Source: Bordetella pseudohinzii
Lineage (GTDB): Bacteria; Pseudomonadota; Gammaproteobacteria; Burkholderiales; Burkholderiaceae_B
Reading direction: 5' to 3'
Length of the DNA stretch: 64,000 nucleotides
Assembly: GCF_000657795.2 (NCBI RefSeq)
Contig: NZ_JHEP02000013.1
Span: 1-64,000 of the forward strand
The notes under the pieces are model-generated. The model worked only from the letters and a program-made list of their open reading frames with translations, ran no database searches and was not told the origin of the DNA. Below, in pieces: positions 17,932 to 27,214 of this stretch; the stretch's first letter is position 1; each line of letters starts with the position of its first letter. The position numbers were made by a program, and so were the translations under genes.

Positions 17932-18855
17932 ATGAACCAAGCCAGCCGCCTACGCGCCATGATCCACGCGAACGGCATGATCGTCGCGCCCGGGGCTTTC
18001 GACGGCATCACCGCGCGCCTGACCGAACAGGCGGGCTTCGAGGCCGTCTACATGACCGGCGCCGGCACGTCGGCGTCCAAGGGCTATCCCGATTTCGGCC
18101 TGCTGACCATGAGCGAGATGGCCGACAACGCCGGCCTCATCGCGCGCGCCGCGCGCATCCCCGTCATCGCCGATGCCGATACCGGCTACGGCAACGAGCT
18201 GAATGTCACGCGCACCGTCCAGGAGTACGAAATGCGCGGGGTCGCCGCCCTGCACATCGAAGACCAGGTGTCGCCCAAGCGCTGCGGGCACCTGGACGGC
18301 AAGGAACTTGTGTCGCGCGAGGACTATCTGGCCAAGATACGCGCGGCGGTCGCCGCGCGGCGCAACCCGGACTTCACCATCATTGCCCGCACCGACGCGC
18401 GCGCCGTGGCCAGCCTGGACGAAGCCTTGTGGCGCGCCAACGCGGCCCTCGCCGCCGGCGCCGACATGGTGTTCGTGGAAGCCGCGCAGACCCTGGAGGA
18501 AATCGCCTTGGTGCCCCAGGCGGTGCGGGGGCCCTGCCTGTTCAACCTGGTCAAGGGCGGCAAGTCGCCGGACGTCACCCTCGAACAGCTGCGCGGCTTC
18601 GGCTACAAGCTGACTATTCTTCCCAGCCTGCTGCTGGTGGCGGTGGTGCAGGCATGCGACCAGGCGCTGGGCGACCTCCAGCGCACTGGCGTGGCGCCTG
18701 ACGCCGAGTCCGGCCCGAAGCTGCAGGAACGCGCGCGGCGCTTCGGCGCGGACGAATGGAATGCCCTGCGCACACGCTTTCGCGAGCCGCCGGAGGCCGC
18801 CGCGCATCTCGATACGGAGCACGCCGGAAATGCACGCGAAAACATTGTTCGATAA
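17932..18855 (+). CDS. isocitrate lyase/PEP mutase-family C-C lyase (2,3-dimethylmalate or methylisocitrate lyase-like)
   Basis: A 307-residue TIM-barrel enzyme. The metal site DADTGYGN (81-88) and the signature KRCGH (116-120, catalytic Cys118) are those of isocitrate lyase-family enzymes that cleave 2-hydroxy-carboxylates by retro-aldol chemistry. Relatives include PrpB (2-methylisocitrate to pyruvate and succinate), 2,3-dimethylmalate lyase (to pyruvate and propionate) and oxaloacetate decarboxylases. Sequence alone does not decide among them. Neighbouring hydro-lyase and isomerase genes favour a lyase for a branched malate- or isocitrate-like substrate. The gene overlaps the next by 26 bp. 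Confidence 0.8.
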   Translation: MNQASRLRAMIHANGMIVAPGAFDGITARLTEQAGFEAVYMTGAGTSASKGYPDFGLLTMSEMADNAGLIARAARIPVIADADTGYGNELNVTRTVQEYEMRGVAALHIEDQVSPKRCGHLDGKELVSREDYLAKIRAAVAARRNPDFTIIARTDARAVASLDEALWRANAALAAGADMVFVEAAQTLEEIALVPQAVRGPCLFNLVKGGKSPDVTLEQLRGFGYKLTILPSLLLVAVVQACDQALGDLQRTGVAPDAESGPKLQERARRFGADEWNALRTRFREPPEAAAHLDTEHAGNARENIVR

Positions 18856-20230
18856 GGTCTGGGAGCAGCATGTCGTCAAGGTCCTGGACGGCGGCTGGGC
18901 GCTGCTGCACATCGACCGGGTCCTGCTGCACGACCTGTCCGGCACCGCCAGCCTGAATGCGCTGCGCGGACGCGGGCTGCCCGTGGCCCAGCCCGCACTT
19001 GCCTATGCCACGCCGGACCACGCGGTGTCGTCGGCGCCGGGACGCGGCCCGCACAGCTATCCGCCCGGCGGGCGCCTGTGGCAGGACCTGCGCGCCCGCT
19101 GCGACGAGGCCGGCATCCGCTTCTTCGACATCGGACATGCCGGCCACGGGATCGTCCATGTCATGGGGCCGGAACTGGGGCTCATCCAGCCCGGCCTGAC
19201 GGCGATATGCGGCGACAGCCATACCTGCACCAACGGCGCACTGGGCGCGCTGGCCTTCGGCGTGGGCACCTCCGAGCTCGCGCACGCGCTCGCCACGCAG
19301 ACGCTGCGCCTGCGCAAGCCGAAGACCATGCGGCTGCGCCTGGTCGGCACGCGCGCCGAAGGCGTGACGGCCAAAGACATCATCCTGCACGCCATCGGCG
19401 AGCTCGGCACCGGCGCTGGCACGGGACACGCCATCGAGTATGCCGGCCCGGTCATCGAGGCAATGGAGATGGACGAGCGCATGACGATGTGCAATCTTTC
19501 CATCGAAATGGGCGCGCGCATCGGCATGATCGCGCCGGACAATCGCTGCCTGGATTTCCTGCGCGGCCGGCCCCATGCCCCTTCGCCCCTGCAATGGCCC
19601 GCCGCCGCCGAGGCCTGGCTGGCGCTGCGCGGCGATGCCGGCGCGGTCTTCGACCGCGACGAGACCCTGGATATCACGGCGCTCTCGCCTACCATTACCT
19701 GGGGCACCAGCCCGGAACACGTCATGCCCATCGACGGGCGGATTCCCGACCCCGCCGCCTGCGCCGATGCCGACGACCGGCTCGCCCGGCAACACGCCCT
19801 GGACTACATGGGCCTGGCCGCGGGCACGCCCATCGCCGGCCAGCGGATCGACCGGGCCTTCATAGGATCCTGCGCCAACGGCCGCCTCTCCGACCTCGAA
19901 GCCGCCGCGCGCGTGCTGCGGGGCAAGCATGTGGCGGCCCATGTGCAGGCCTGGGTCGTGCCGGGCTCCGAAGCGGTCAAGCGCGCCGCCGAGGCGCAGG
20001 GACTGGACCAGGTCTTCCGCGCCGCCGGCTTCGAATGGCGCGAGCCGGGCTGCAGCATGTGCGTCGCCGCCAACGGCGAAGTCGCCGCGCCGCAGGAGCG
20101 GGTCGTCTCCACCACCAACCGCAATTTCGTCGGCCGCCAGGGTCCGCGGGTGCGCACCCATCTTGCCAGCCCCGCCACGGTCGCCGCCTCGGCGCTGGCG
20201 GGCGTCATCACCGCCGCCGGGAGCCTCTGA
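18830..20230 (+). CDS. aconitase-family hydro-lyase, large subunit (LeuC-like)
   Basis: A 466-residue protein of the LeuC/DmdA type. It has GDSHTCTNG (128-136) and all three [4Fe-4S] ligands: Cys348 in FIGSCANGR, and Cys408 and Cys411 in GCSMC. With a small swivel subunit, such enzymes interconvert 2-hydroxy acids and their unsaturated forms (isopropylmalate, homoaconitate, dimethylmaleate). The partner swivel domain is the N-terminal half of the next gene, which starts directly after this stop. The ATG at 18830 lies inside the end of the lyase gene, indicating translational coupling. A dedicated catabolic role is more likely than leucine biosynthesis from this context. Confidence 0.85.
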   Translation: MHAKTLFDKVWEQHVVKVLDGGWALLHIDRVLLHDLSGTASLNALRGRGLPVAQPALAYATPDHAVSSAPGRGPHSYPPGGRLWQDLRARCDEAGIRFFDIGHAGHGIVHVMGPELGLIQPGLTAICGDSHTCTNGALGALAFGVGTSELAHALATQTLRLRKPKTMRLRLVGTRAEGVTAKDIILHAIGELGTGAGTGHAIEYAGPVIEAMEMDERMTMCNLSIEMGARIGMIAPDNRCLDFLRGRPHAPSPLQWPAAAEAWLALRGDAGAVFDRDETLDITALSPTITWGTSPEHVMPIDGRIPDPAACADADDRLARQHALDYMGLAAGTPIAGQRIDRAFIGSCANGRLSDLEAAARVLRGKHVAAHVQAWVVPGSEAVKRAAEAQGLDQVFRAAGFEWREPGCSMCVAANGEVAAPQERVVSTTNRNFVGRQGPRVRTHLASPATVAASALAGVITAAGSL

Positions 20231-21964
20231 ATGCAGCCCTACTCCACCGTCGAAGGACGCGCCGCCGCGCTCATGCGCGACAACGTCGACACCGACGTCA
20301 TCATCCGCATCGAGCGCCTGAGCACCTTGTCCCGGGACGCCCTGGGCGAAGTGGTCTTCGAATCCCTGCAAGGCACGCCCGACTACCCGTTCATGGCCGG
20401 CGAGCCCAGCCCCATCCTGTTGGCGGGCCGCAATTTCGGCTGCGGCTCATCGCGCGAGGGCGCGGTCTGGGCTTTGTCCGCGCGGGGTGTGCGCTGTGTC
20501 ATCGCTGCCGGGTTTGGCGACATTTTCTTCAACAACTGCTTCCAGAACGGCCTGCTGCCCATCGTGCTGCCGGAGGAGCAGGTCCACCGCCTGGCCGCGC
20601 AGGCCGGGCCCGGCTTCCGGGTCGACCTGCGCGCGCAGCGCATTACCGCGCCCGACGGGTCCTCGGTGGCCTTCACCGTCGATCCGCTGCGGCGGGCGGC
20701 GCTGCTCGAAGGACTGGACGACATCCAGCAGACCTTGCTCAGCGCGGCGGATATCCGGCAATGGCAGGCGCGGGACCAGGCCCAGCATCCCTGGCGCTGG
20801 CCGGACGAGGAAATCGGCGTGCCGTGCACGCTGATGCGAGGCGGCACCAGCAAGGGGGCCTTCTTCAATGCAGAGGACCTGCCGCCGCCCGGTCCCCGGC
20901 GGGACGCGCTGCTCAAGGCCGTCATGGGCAGCGACGACCTGCTGCAGATCGACGGCCTGGGCGGCTCGCGCCTGGTGACGGCCAAGCTGGCCATCGTCGG
21001 CAGGAGCAGCCGGCCCGACGCCGATGTCGACTACACCTATGGCATCGTGCCGCCGGGCCGCGGCATCGTCGTCTACACCAGCAACTGCGGCAATATCTCC
21101 GCGGCCGTCGGCCCTTACGCCATCGCGGCGGGCCTGGTGCCGGCGCGCGACGGCATCACGGAGGTCCGCATCCACAACACCAATACCCGCAAGCTCCTGA
21201 TCGCCCATGTACCCACGCGCAACGGGCGCGTCCGCGTGGAAGGCGATTTCGCCATTCCGGGGGTCCCGGGCCAGGGCGCGGAGATCTTCATGGACTATCG
21301 CGTCACCACCGGCGCCAAGACAGGCCGCGTGTTGCCCACCGGCAGTCCGGTCGATACCTTCCAGCTGGAGGATGGACGCCGCCTGACGGCGACCCTGGGA
21401 GACGTCGCCAATCCCTGTGTCTTCCTGCGCGCGGCCGATCTTGGCCTGGACGGCAGCGAACTGCCCGACGCCATCAACGCCAATGACGTCCTGCTCGAGA
21501 CGCTGCGCGAACTGCGCGGCAAGGCGGCGCAACGCATCGGGCTCTGCGCGGACTGGAGCAAGGCGGAATCGGAGTCGCCCGCCTTGCCGCTTGTCGTCAT
21601 CGTCGCGCCGCCCTCGGCTTATGCGGACAGCGAGGGCCGCCATGTTCCGCTCGACGCCATGGACCTGCGGGCGCGCCTGATTTTCTATAACAAGTGCCAT
21701 GAGAGCATGGCCGGCACCGGCTCCATGTGCACGGCCGCCATGTCCGCGATCGCCGGCACGCTGGCGCACGAAGCGGCGGGCGGCGGCGACAGACACCGCC
21801 TGCGCATCGGCCATCCGCTGGGCGTCATGGAGGTGGCCGTGCGCCTGGCGCAAGACGGCCAGGGAGCCGACGCGGAACAGCCGCGCTACGAACGCCTCGG
21901 TTTCGGCCGGACCGCGCGCCGCCTGATCGCCGGCACCGCCTACGTGCGCCGGGAGGCCCTATGA
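20231..21964 (+). CDS. LeuD-like swivel domain fused to a PrpF-family isomerase
   Basis: A 577-residue two-domain protein. Residues 1 to about 180 are a LeuD-type aconitase swivel domain (GRNFGCGSSREGA at 67-79). After a short linker, residues 196-577 are a complete PrpF-family protein: the MRGGTSKG signature at 202-209, NCGN at 285-288, and a C-terminal half with GTGSMCTA and GHPLGVMEV. PrpF members isomerise double bonds of aconitate-like acids; methylitaconate delta-isomerase is a relative. The fusion would bring double-bond isomerisation and hydration into one complex with the LeuC-like subunit. Its stop overlaps the next start (ATGA). Confidence 0.85.
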   Translation: MQPYSTVEGRAAALMRDNVDTDVIIRIERLSTLSRDALGEVVFESLQGTPDYPFMAGEPSPILLAGRNFGCGSSREGAVWALSARGVRCVIAAGFGDIFFNNCFQNGLLPIVLPEEQVHRLAAQAGPGFRVDLRAQRITAPDGSSVAFTVDPLRRAALLEGLDDIQQTLLSAADIRQWQARDQAQHPWRWPDEEIGVPCTLMRGGTSKGAFFNAEDLPPPGPRRDALLKAVMGSDDLLQIDGLGGSRLVTAKLAIVGRSSRPDADVDYTYGIVPPGRGIVVYTSNCGNISAAVGPYAIAAGLVPARDGITEVRIHNTNTRKLLIAHVPTRNGRVRVEGDFAIPGVPGQGAEIFMDYRVTTGAKTGRVLPTGSPVDTFQLEDGRRLTATLGDVANPCVFLRAADLGLDGSELPDAINANDVLLETLRELRGKAAQRIGLCADWSKAESESPALPLVVIVAPPSAYADSEGRHVPLDAMDLRARLIFYNKCHESMAGTGSMCTAAMSAIAGTLAHEAAGGGDRHRLRIGHPLGVMEVAVRLAQDGQGADAEQPRYERLGFGRTARRLIAGTAYVRREAL

Positions 21965-23421
21965 GCGCGCCGGACCGCGCCGCCAGCGCCACGGCCATCC
22001 TGGCCAGCTACGCGGCCCGCCCGCCGCTGGCGCTCACGCCGGCCCAGGCCGAATGCTGCGCCCGTTCGCTGGCCGACACCGTGGCCGTGGGCCTGGCGGC
22101 CCGCGCCGAGGCGGCCACGATCGCGGCCCACCGTTACCTGGAGGAGGCCGGCCTGCTCGCGCCAGGCGGCGCAACGGCCTCGTCCACGCTATGGGGCGCG
22201 CCCTATCGCGCCGCGCCGGAGATCGCCGCCTGGGCCAATGGCCTGGCCGGCCATGTCCTCGACTATGACGACGTGACCGTGCCCATGCGCGGTCATCCCA
22301 GCGTCGTCCTGTGGCCCGCCATCCTGGCCCTGGGCGAGGCGCGCGGCCTGAGCGGCCGGCACGCCTGCTCGGCCTTTGCCGTCGGCATGCAGGCCCTCGG
22401 CCAGCTCTCGCGGGCTTTCGCATCCCGTCAATACGAGCATGGCTGGCACACCACCGCCAGCATAGGCATCCTCGGGGCGGCCATCGCCTGCGCGCACCTG
22501 CTGGGACTGGATCAGCCGCGCACTCGCCATGCCCTGGGCCTGGCCCTGGCCCAGGCCGCCGGCGCGCGCGCCAATGTCGGCAGCCAGGCCAAGGCGTTCC
22601 AGGCGGGGCAGGCAGGCGCCGCCGGTTTGCGTGCCGCCTGCCTGGCGGCGGCGGGACTGCAAGCCGGCACGCAGGCCCTGGAGCATCCGCAAGGCTATTT
22701 GGCGCTCTATGCCGGCGCGCCGGACGCCGCGCTCGCCCCCTGGACAGACGGGGCGCTGGAACTCGAGCGCAGCGGGCTGGACGTCAAGCAGTATCCGATG
22801 TGCTACGCCACGCACCGGGCGCTGGACGCCGTGCTGGCGCTGCGCCAAGCACATGGCGTGGCCGCCGAGGACGTCGTGGCCATTCATGTCGAAACCAGCC
22901 ATGCCGCCCTGCTGCCCTTGATCCATCCCCGCCCCGCCACCGGCTTGCAAGGCAAGTTCAGCCTGCCTTATGCCATGGCGGCGGCGATCCTGGATGGGCA
23001 CGTACGGCTATCCAGCTTCACCGACGAGGCCGTGCAACGCCCCGCCATCCAGCGCCTGCAGGCCTTGGTCACATCCGAGGAAGCAGCGGGTCCGATCAAC
23101 CCTCGCTGGGCCCGCGTCACGCTGGGCCTGCGCGACGGCCGCCGGCTGACGCGGCAAGTGCGGGTCCTCAATGGCTCGCACGAACAGCCGTTGAGCGAAC
23201 AAGCCCTGTGCGCCAAGCTGGACGATTGCCTCGTGTGGGGCGGCTTCGATGTCGGGGGCGCGGCCTTGCTGGGACTCTGCCGCGACCTGCCTGAGCAAGA
23301 CTGCCGCGGCTTCATGCGGGCGCTCGATGCGCGCCTGCGGGAGCCGCCGCGCAGGCCATCGATGCCAACGATCGATGCCAACGATACACACCAACAATTC
23401 ACACACCGGAGACTGCCTTGA
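21961..23421 (+). CDS. MmgE/PrpD-family protein
   Basis: A 486-residue helical enzyme of the family containing 2-methylcitrate dehydratase (PrpD), cis-aconitate decarboxylase and related epimerases. Typical family stretches are visible: HVLDYDDV near residue 100, GWHTTASIG at about 162, and KQYPMCYATHRALDA near 280. These correspond to conserved active-site His, Asp and Tyr-rich segments. The reaction cannot be assigned from sequence; a cofactor-free dehydratase or decarboxylase acting on a branched di- or tricarboxylate fits the operon. It is coupled on both sides, by ATGA upstream and TTGA downstream. Confidence 0.83.
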   Translation: MSAPDRAASATAILASYAARPPLALTPAQAECCARSLADTVAVGLAARAEAATIAAHRYLEEAGLLAPGGATASSTLWGAPYRAAPEIAAWANGLAGHVLDYDDVTVPMRGHPSVVLWPAILALGEARGLSGRHACSAFAVGMQALGQLSRAFASRQYEHGWHTTASIGILGAAIACAHLLGLDQPRTRHALGLALAQAAGARANVGSQAKAFQAGQAGAAGLRAACLAAAGLQAGTQALEHPQGYLALYAGAPDAALAPWTDGALELERSGLDVKQYPMCYATHRALDAVLALRQAHGVAAEDVVAIHVETSHAALLPLIHPRPATGLQGKFSLPYAMAAAILDGHVRLSSFTDEAVQRPAIQRLQALVTSEEAAGPINPRWARVTLGLRDGRRLTRQVRVLNGSHEQPLSEQALCAKLDDCLVWGGFDVGGAALLGLCRDLPEQDCRGFMRALDARLREPPRRPSMPTIDANDTHQQFTHRRLP

Positions 23422-24368
23422 AAATCCTCGCCCCGATCGCGCTGAGCCTGCTCGCGTTGACCGCCGCCCCCGCCAGCGCCGCCTATCCCGACAAGCCGGT
23501 CACCATCATCGTCCCCTATCCGGCGGGCGGCGGCACCGATACCGTCGCGCGCAAACTGGCGCGCAACTTCTCGCAGCGCTGGAAGACCCCCGTCATTGTC
23601 GAGAACGTTCCGGGCGCCGAAGGCCTGTTGGGATCGGAGCGGGTGTTGCGCGCGCCCGCCGACGGCTACACCCTGCTGTTCCAGATCAGCCAGATGATGC
23701 TCTGGAAGAAAACCATGCCGCGGGCCCGGGTCAATGCCGTCGAGGACTTCCGCTACATCTCCAAGATCCAGACCTCCCCGTTGGCGTTCGGCGTCTCCCC
23801 CAAGCTAGGGGTCAAGACACTGGCCGACTATGTGGCGCTGTGCAAGGCAGGCCGCGCCGACTGCTCCTGGGGCTCCGGCAGCGCCTATGCGCAGTTGATC
23901 GGCAAGCAGTTGATGGACGTGGCGGGCATACCGAACGCGATCAACATTCCCTACAAGGGCACCGCGCCCATGATGACCGACGTTGCCGGCGGCCACATCG
24001 CCATGGCCGTGCCGGCCGTGACCTCCAGCCTGGGGCAGATCCAGGGCGGCCTGTTCCAGTTGCTGGCGGTAGGCTCCGACCGCCGCTCCAGCCAGGTTCC
24101 GGACACGCCCACCCTGGCCGAGGCCGGCTACGACGTTCATGGCGAAACCTGGTACGGACTGCTGGTCGCGAAGCAAACGCCGCAGCCGGTCGTGGACGAA
24201 CTCTCCGCCGCGGTGCGCGTGGCCTCCCAGGACGCCGACCTGCTGGCGCAGATCCGGCACGATGGCGGCGAGCCGGTCTTCAGCACGCCTGAGGACTTCG
24301 CGCGCGACGTGACCCAGGAAAGCCAACGGCTCGAATCCTTGCTGGAGAAGTACTGGACGGCGCCCTGA
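23418..24368 (+). CDS. second Bug-family (TctC-like) solute-binding receptor
   Basis: A 316-residue periplasmic protein with signal peptide (cleavage near ASA-AYPDKP) and Bug motifs VTIIVPYPAGGGTDTVAR and INIPYKGTAPMMTDVAGGHI. The TTG start at 23418 overlaps the preceding stop as TTGA and has GGAG about 7 bases upstream. It is the last gene of the catabolic operon and is distinct in sequence from the first Bug gene, so the operon brackets its enzymes with two receptors. One may serve transport, the other signalling or a related substrate. It is convergent with pstB, 26 bp away. Confidence 0.87.
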   Translation: MKILAPIALSLLALTAAPASAAYPDKPVTIIVPYPAGGGTDTVARKLARNFSQRWKTPVIVENVPGAEGLLGSERVLRAPADGYTLLFQISQMMLWKKTMPRARVNAVEDFRYISKIQTSPLAFGVSPKLGVKTLADYVALCKAGRADCSWGSGSAYAQLIGKQLMDVAGIPNAINIPYKGTAPMMTDVAGGHIAMAVPAVTSSLGQIQGGLFQLLAVGSDRRSSQVPDTPTLAEAGYDVHGETWYGLLVAKQTPQPVVDELSAAVRVASQDADLLAQIRHDGGEPVFSTPEDFARDVTQESQRLESLLEKYWTAP

Positions 24369-24394
24369 GTCCCGGTTTGGCCGGGGCGGCGGGA

Positions 24395-25171
24395 TCAGCC
24401 GAAACGGCCGGTGATGTAATCCTCGGTTTCCTTGCGCGCCGGCTTGACGAAGATCTGGTCGGTGGCGCCGAATTCCATCAGTTCGCCCAGGTACATATAG
24501 GCCGTGTAGTCGGAGCAGCGGGCCGCCTGCTGCATGTTGTGAGTCACGATGACGACGGTGTACTCGTGCTTGAGTTCGGCGATGAGCTCTTCTATCTTGG
24601 CCGTGGAGATGGGGTCCAGGGCCGAGCAGGGCTCGTCCAGCAGCAGCACTTCGGGCTTGATGGCCACGCCGCGCGCGATGCACAGGCGCTGTTGCTGGCC
24701 ACCCGACAGGCTGTTGCCGCTCTGGTGCAGCTTGTCCTTGACCTCGTTCCAGAGCGCCGCCTTGGATAGGGCCCATTCGACGCGCTCGTCCATCTCTCCC
24801 TTGGACAGCCGCTCGAACAGACGCACGCCGAAGGCGATGTTGTCGTAGATGCTCATGGGAAAAGGCGTGGGCTTCTGGAAGACCATGCCGACCTTGGCGC
24901 GGATCAGCGAGATATCGGTCTTGGAGGTCAGCAGGTTTTCGCCGTCGAGCATGATCTCGCCCTCGGCGCGCTGGCCGGGATAGAGTTCGAACATGCGGTT
25001 GAAGGTGCGCAGCAGCGTGGACTTGCCGCAGCCCGAAGGGCCGATGAAGGCCGTGACCTTGTTCTCGCGTATCGACATGTTGACGTTGCGGATCGCGTGG
25101 AACTTGCCGTAGTAGAAGTTGAGGTTCTTGACCTCGATCTTGGCCTTCGCGGCTTGTGCGGTGTTTTCCAT
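24395..25171 (-). CDS. pstB: phosphate ABC transporter ATP-binding protein
   Basis: A 258-residue ABC ATPase with Walker [10 protein letters not shown] (44-52), signature [10 protein letters not shown] and Walker B VLLLDEP, and the PstB-typical start ([17 protein letters not shown]). It energises high-affinity phosphate uptake through PstC-PstA at the inner membrane. It is the last gene of pstSCAB. phoU, which commonly follows pstB, is not next to it; the catabolic operon ends 26 bp away on the other strand. Confidence 0.97.
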   Translation of the reverse strand: MENTAQAAKAKIEVKNLNFYYGKFHAIRNVNMSIRENKVTAFIGPSGCGKSTLLRTFNRMFELYPGQRAEGEIMLDGENLLTSKTDISLIRAKVGMVFQKPTPFPMSIYDNIAFGVRLFERLSKGEMDERVEWALSKAALWNEVKDKLHQSGNSLSGGQQQRLCIARGVAIKPEVLLLDEPCSALDPISTAKIEELIAELKHEYTVVIVTHNMQQAARCSDYTAYMYLGELMEFGATDQIFVKPARKETEDYITGRFG

Positions 25172-25198
25172 GTTTTTTCCTTGTGCCGATGCGCGGAT

Positions 25199-26056
25199 CT
25201 ACGACTTGCGGAACATATTGCGGGCGAGGATGTTGATCCCCAGCACCAGCAAGGTGATCAGCGTCGCGCCGGCCCAGGCAAGGTTGTTCCAGTCCCGGAA
25301 GGGGCTGGCGGCATATTGGTAGATGACCACGGGCAGGTTGGCCATCGGCGCATTCATGTTCCAGGACATGAATTGATTGGACAGCGCGGTAAAGAGCAGC
25401 GGCGCGGTTTCGCCGGCGATGCGGGCGACGGCCAGCAGCACGCCGGTGATGATGCCGCTGCGGGCGGCGCGATAGCAGACCATGGTGATCATGCGCCACT
25501 TGGGGCAGCCCAGGGCGGCGGTGGCTTCGCGCAGGCTGTTGGGCACCAGCAGCAGCATGTTGTCGGTGGTGCGCACCACGACCGGGATCACCAGGATGGA
25601 CAGGGCCAGGGCGCCGGCCCAGCCGGAGTAGTGGCCGACCTGGGCCACATAGACGGCGTATATGAACAGGCCGATGATGATGGACGGCGCCGACAGCAGC
25701 ACGTCGTTCAGGAAGCGGGTGGCCGGGGCCAGCCAGCCGCGCTGGCCATATTCGGCCAGGTAGGTGCCGGCCAGGATGCCCACGGGGGTGCCGATCAGGG
25801 TGCCCACGCCGGCCATCAGCAGGCTGCCGACGATGGCGTTGATCAGGCCGCCGCCCTGGCCCGGAGGCGGCGTGATTTCCGTGAACAGCGTATAGGACAG
25901 CGCGGGCGCGCCCTTGGCCAGCAAGGTCAGGATGATCCAGAACAGCCAGAACAGGCCGAACAGCAGCGCCCCCAGCGACACGGCGAGCATGCAGCGGTTG
26001 ATCACGCGGCGGCGCCGGTAGACGCCGTTGTTCATGTTGAGCAAGGATTGAGGCAT
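25199..26056 (-). CDS. pstA: phosphate ABC transporter permease PstA
   Basis: A 285-residue inner-membrane permease with six hydrophobic segments and the ABC coupling-loop region ([14 protein letters not shown] followed by [22 protein letters not shown]). It forms the phosphate channel with PstC. It lies 14 bp after pstC and 27 bp before pstB on the same strand. Confidence 0.96.
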   Translation of the reverse strand: MPQSLLNMNNGVYRRRRVINRCMLAVSLGALLFGLFWLFWIILTLLAKGAPALSYTLFTEITPPPGQGGGLINAIVGSLLMAGVGTLIGTPVGILAGTYLAEYGQRGWLAPATRFLNDVLLSAPSIIIGLFIYAVYVAQVGHYSGWAGALALSILVIPVVVRTTDNMLLLVPNSLREATAALGCPKWRMITMVCYRAARSGIITGVLLAVARIAGETAPLLFTALSNQFMSWNMNAPMANLPVVIYQYAASPFRDWNNLAWAGATLITLLVLGINILARNMFRKS

Positions 26057-26070
26057 GAGGATTCCCGCGG

Positions 26071-27084
26071 TCAGGTCTTGGCGCCTTCGGCGGCCGACAG
26101 GCGGACCAGCAGCATCTTGGACAGCGCCAGGACGACGGTGGTGATGAGGAACAGGATCAGGCCCAGTTCCAGCAGCGCCGATTTCTGGATGCCGCCCGCT
26201 TCGTTGAACTCATTGGCCAGGGCCGAGGCGATCGAGTTGCCCGGCGAAAACAGCGATCCCGACCAGCGGAAGGCATTGCCGATGACGAAGGTCACGGCCA
26301 TCGTCTCGCCCAGGGCGCGCCCCAGGCCCAGCATGATGCCGCCGATGACGCCCGACTTGGTGTAGGGCAGCACGACTTTCCACATGACTTCCCAGGTGGT
26401 GCTGCCCAGCCCGTAGGCGGACTCCTTGAGCATGGCGGGCACGAGCTCGAAGACGTCGCGCATGACCGCCGCGATGAAGGGGATGATCATGATGGACAGG
26501 ATCAGGCCCGCGGTGAAGATGCCGATACCAAAGGGCGGGCCGGCGAACAGGCCGCCGATCACGGGCACATTGCCCAGCGTGGCGATCAGCAGCGGCTGCA
26601 CATACTGCTGGAACACCGGCACGAAGACGAACAAGCCCCACATGCCGTAGATGATGGACGGAATCGCGGCCAGCATTTCGATGGCGGTGCCCAGCGGGCG
26701 GCGCAGCCAGGTCGGCGACAGTTCGGTCAGGAAGATGGCGATCCCGAAGGACACCGGGATGGCGATGGCCAGCGCGATGAAGGAGGTCAGCAGCGTGCCG
26801 ATGATGGGCACGACGGCGCCGTAGTTCTGCTGGACCGGATCCCAGTCATTGAGCCACAGGAAGGACAGGCCGTACTTGGCGAGCGACTCGCGGCTGCCGT
26901 AGATAAGCGACACCATGATCGCCGCCAACAGGATGAAGACCAGGAAGGCGAACAGGCGGGTCAGGTTCTTGAAAAGCGCATCCATCAGCGCGTTGTTGTT
27001 TTGCTTCATAGGCGAAGGCGTGCCGGTGGTGATGTCCGCCTTGCCGGTCGGCAGCGGCACACTATTATCCATTACCGCGCTCAT
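26071..27084 (-). CDS. pstC: phosphate ABC transporter permease PstC
   Basis: A 337-residue inner-membrane permease with six membrane segments and the coupling-loop motif [14 protein letters not shown] followed by [16 protein letters not shown]. It has a hydrophilic N-terminal tail of about 40 residues. The ATG at 27084 is chosen because AAGGA lies about 10 bases upstream; a longer in-frame start at 27111 has no such site. Confidence 0.95.
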   Translation of the reverse strand: MSAVMDNSVPLPTGKADITTGTPSPMKQNNNALMDALFKNLTRLFAFLVFILLAAIMVSLIYGSRESLAKYGLSFLWLNDWDPVQQNYGAVVPIIGTLLTSFIALAIAIPVSFGIAIFLTELSPTWLRRPLGTAIEMLAAIPSIIYGMWGLFVFVPVFQQYVQPLLIATLGNVPVIGGLFAGPPFGIGIFTAGLILSIMIIPFIAAVMRDVFELVPAMLKESAYGLGSTTWEVMWKVVLPYTKSGVIGGIMLGLGRALGETMAVTFVIGNAFRWSGSLFSPGNSIASALANEFNEAGGIQKSALLELGLILFLITTVVLALSKMLLVRLSAAEGAKT

Positions 27085-27214
27085 GGAGGGACTTTCCTTG
27101 TGACGCCACAACGGGGAAGAGAGGACAGAAACGGCAAGGCCGGGCGCGGCGCGGGAAGGCCCCGGCGGGGCCCGCCCGGCGGGCGAGCGCCCCCGCGCCC
27201 GGGGGCCTGCAGGA
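27085..27214 (-). promoter_or_regulatory. GC-rich stem-loops between pstS and pstC
   Basis: The 130-bp gap after pstS holds several overlapping GC-rich inverted repeats (about 27150-27210, for example GGCCCCGGCGGGGCC and GCCCGCCGGGC) without a T-tract. Such structures commonly stabilise the pstS end of the message or attenuate transcription, giving more binding protein than permease. The function is inferred. Confidence 0.4.

Noticed and set aside
18830-21964. Leucine biosynthesis leuCD
   Set aside because: The LeuD-like domain is fused to PrpF and there is no leuB or leuA; the context is catabolic.
16895-24368. A full tripartite tricarboxylate transporter
   Set aside because: Only the Bug receptors are present; no TctA or TctB membrane proteins are encoded in the window.
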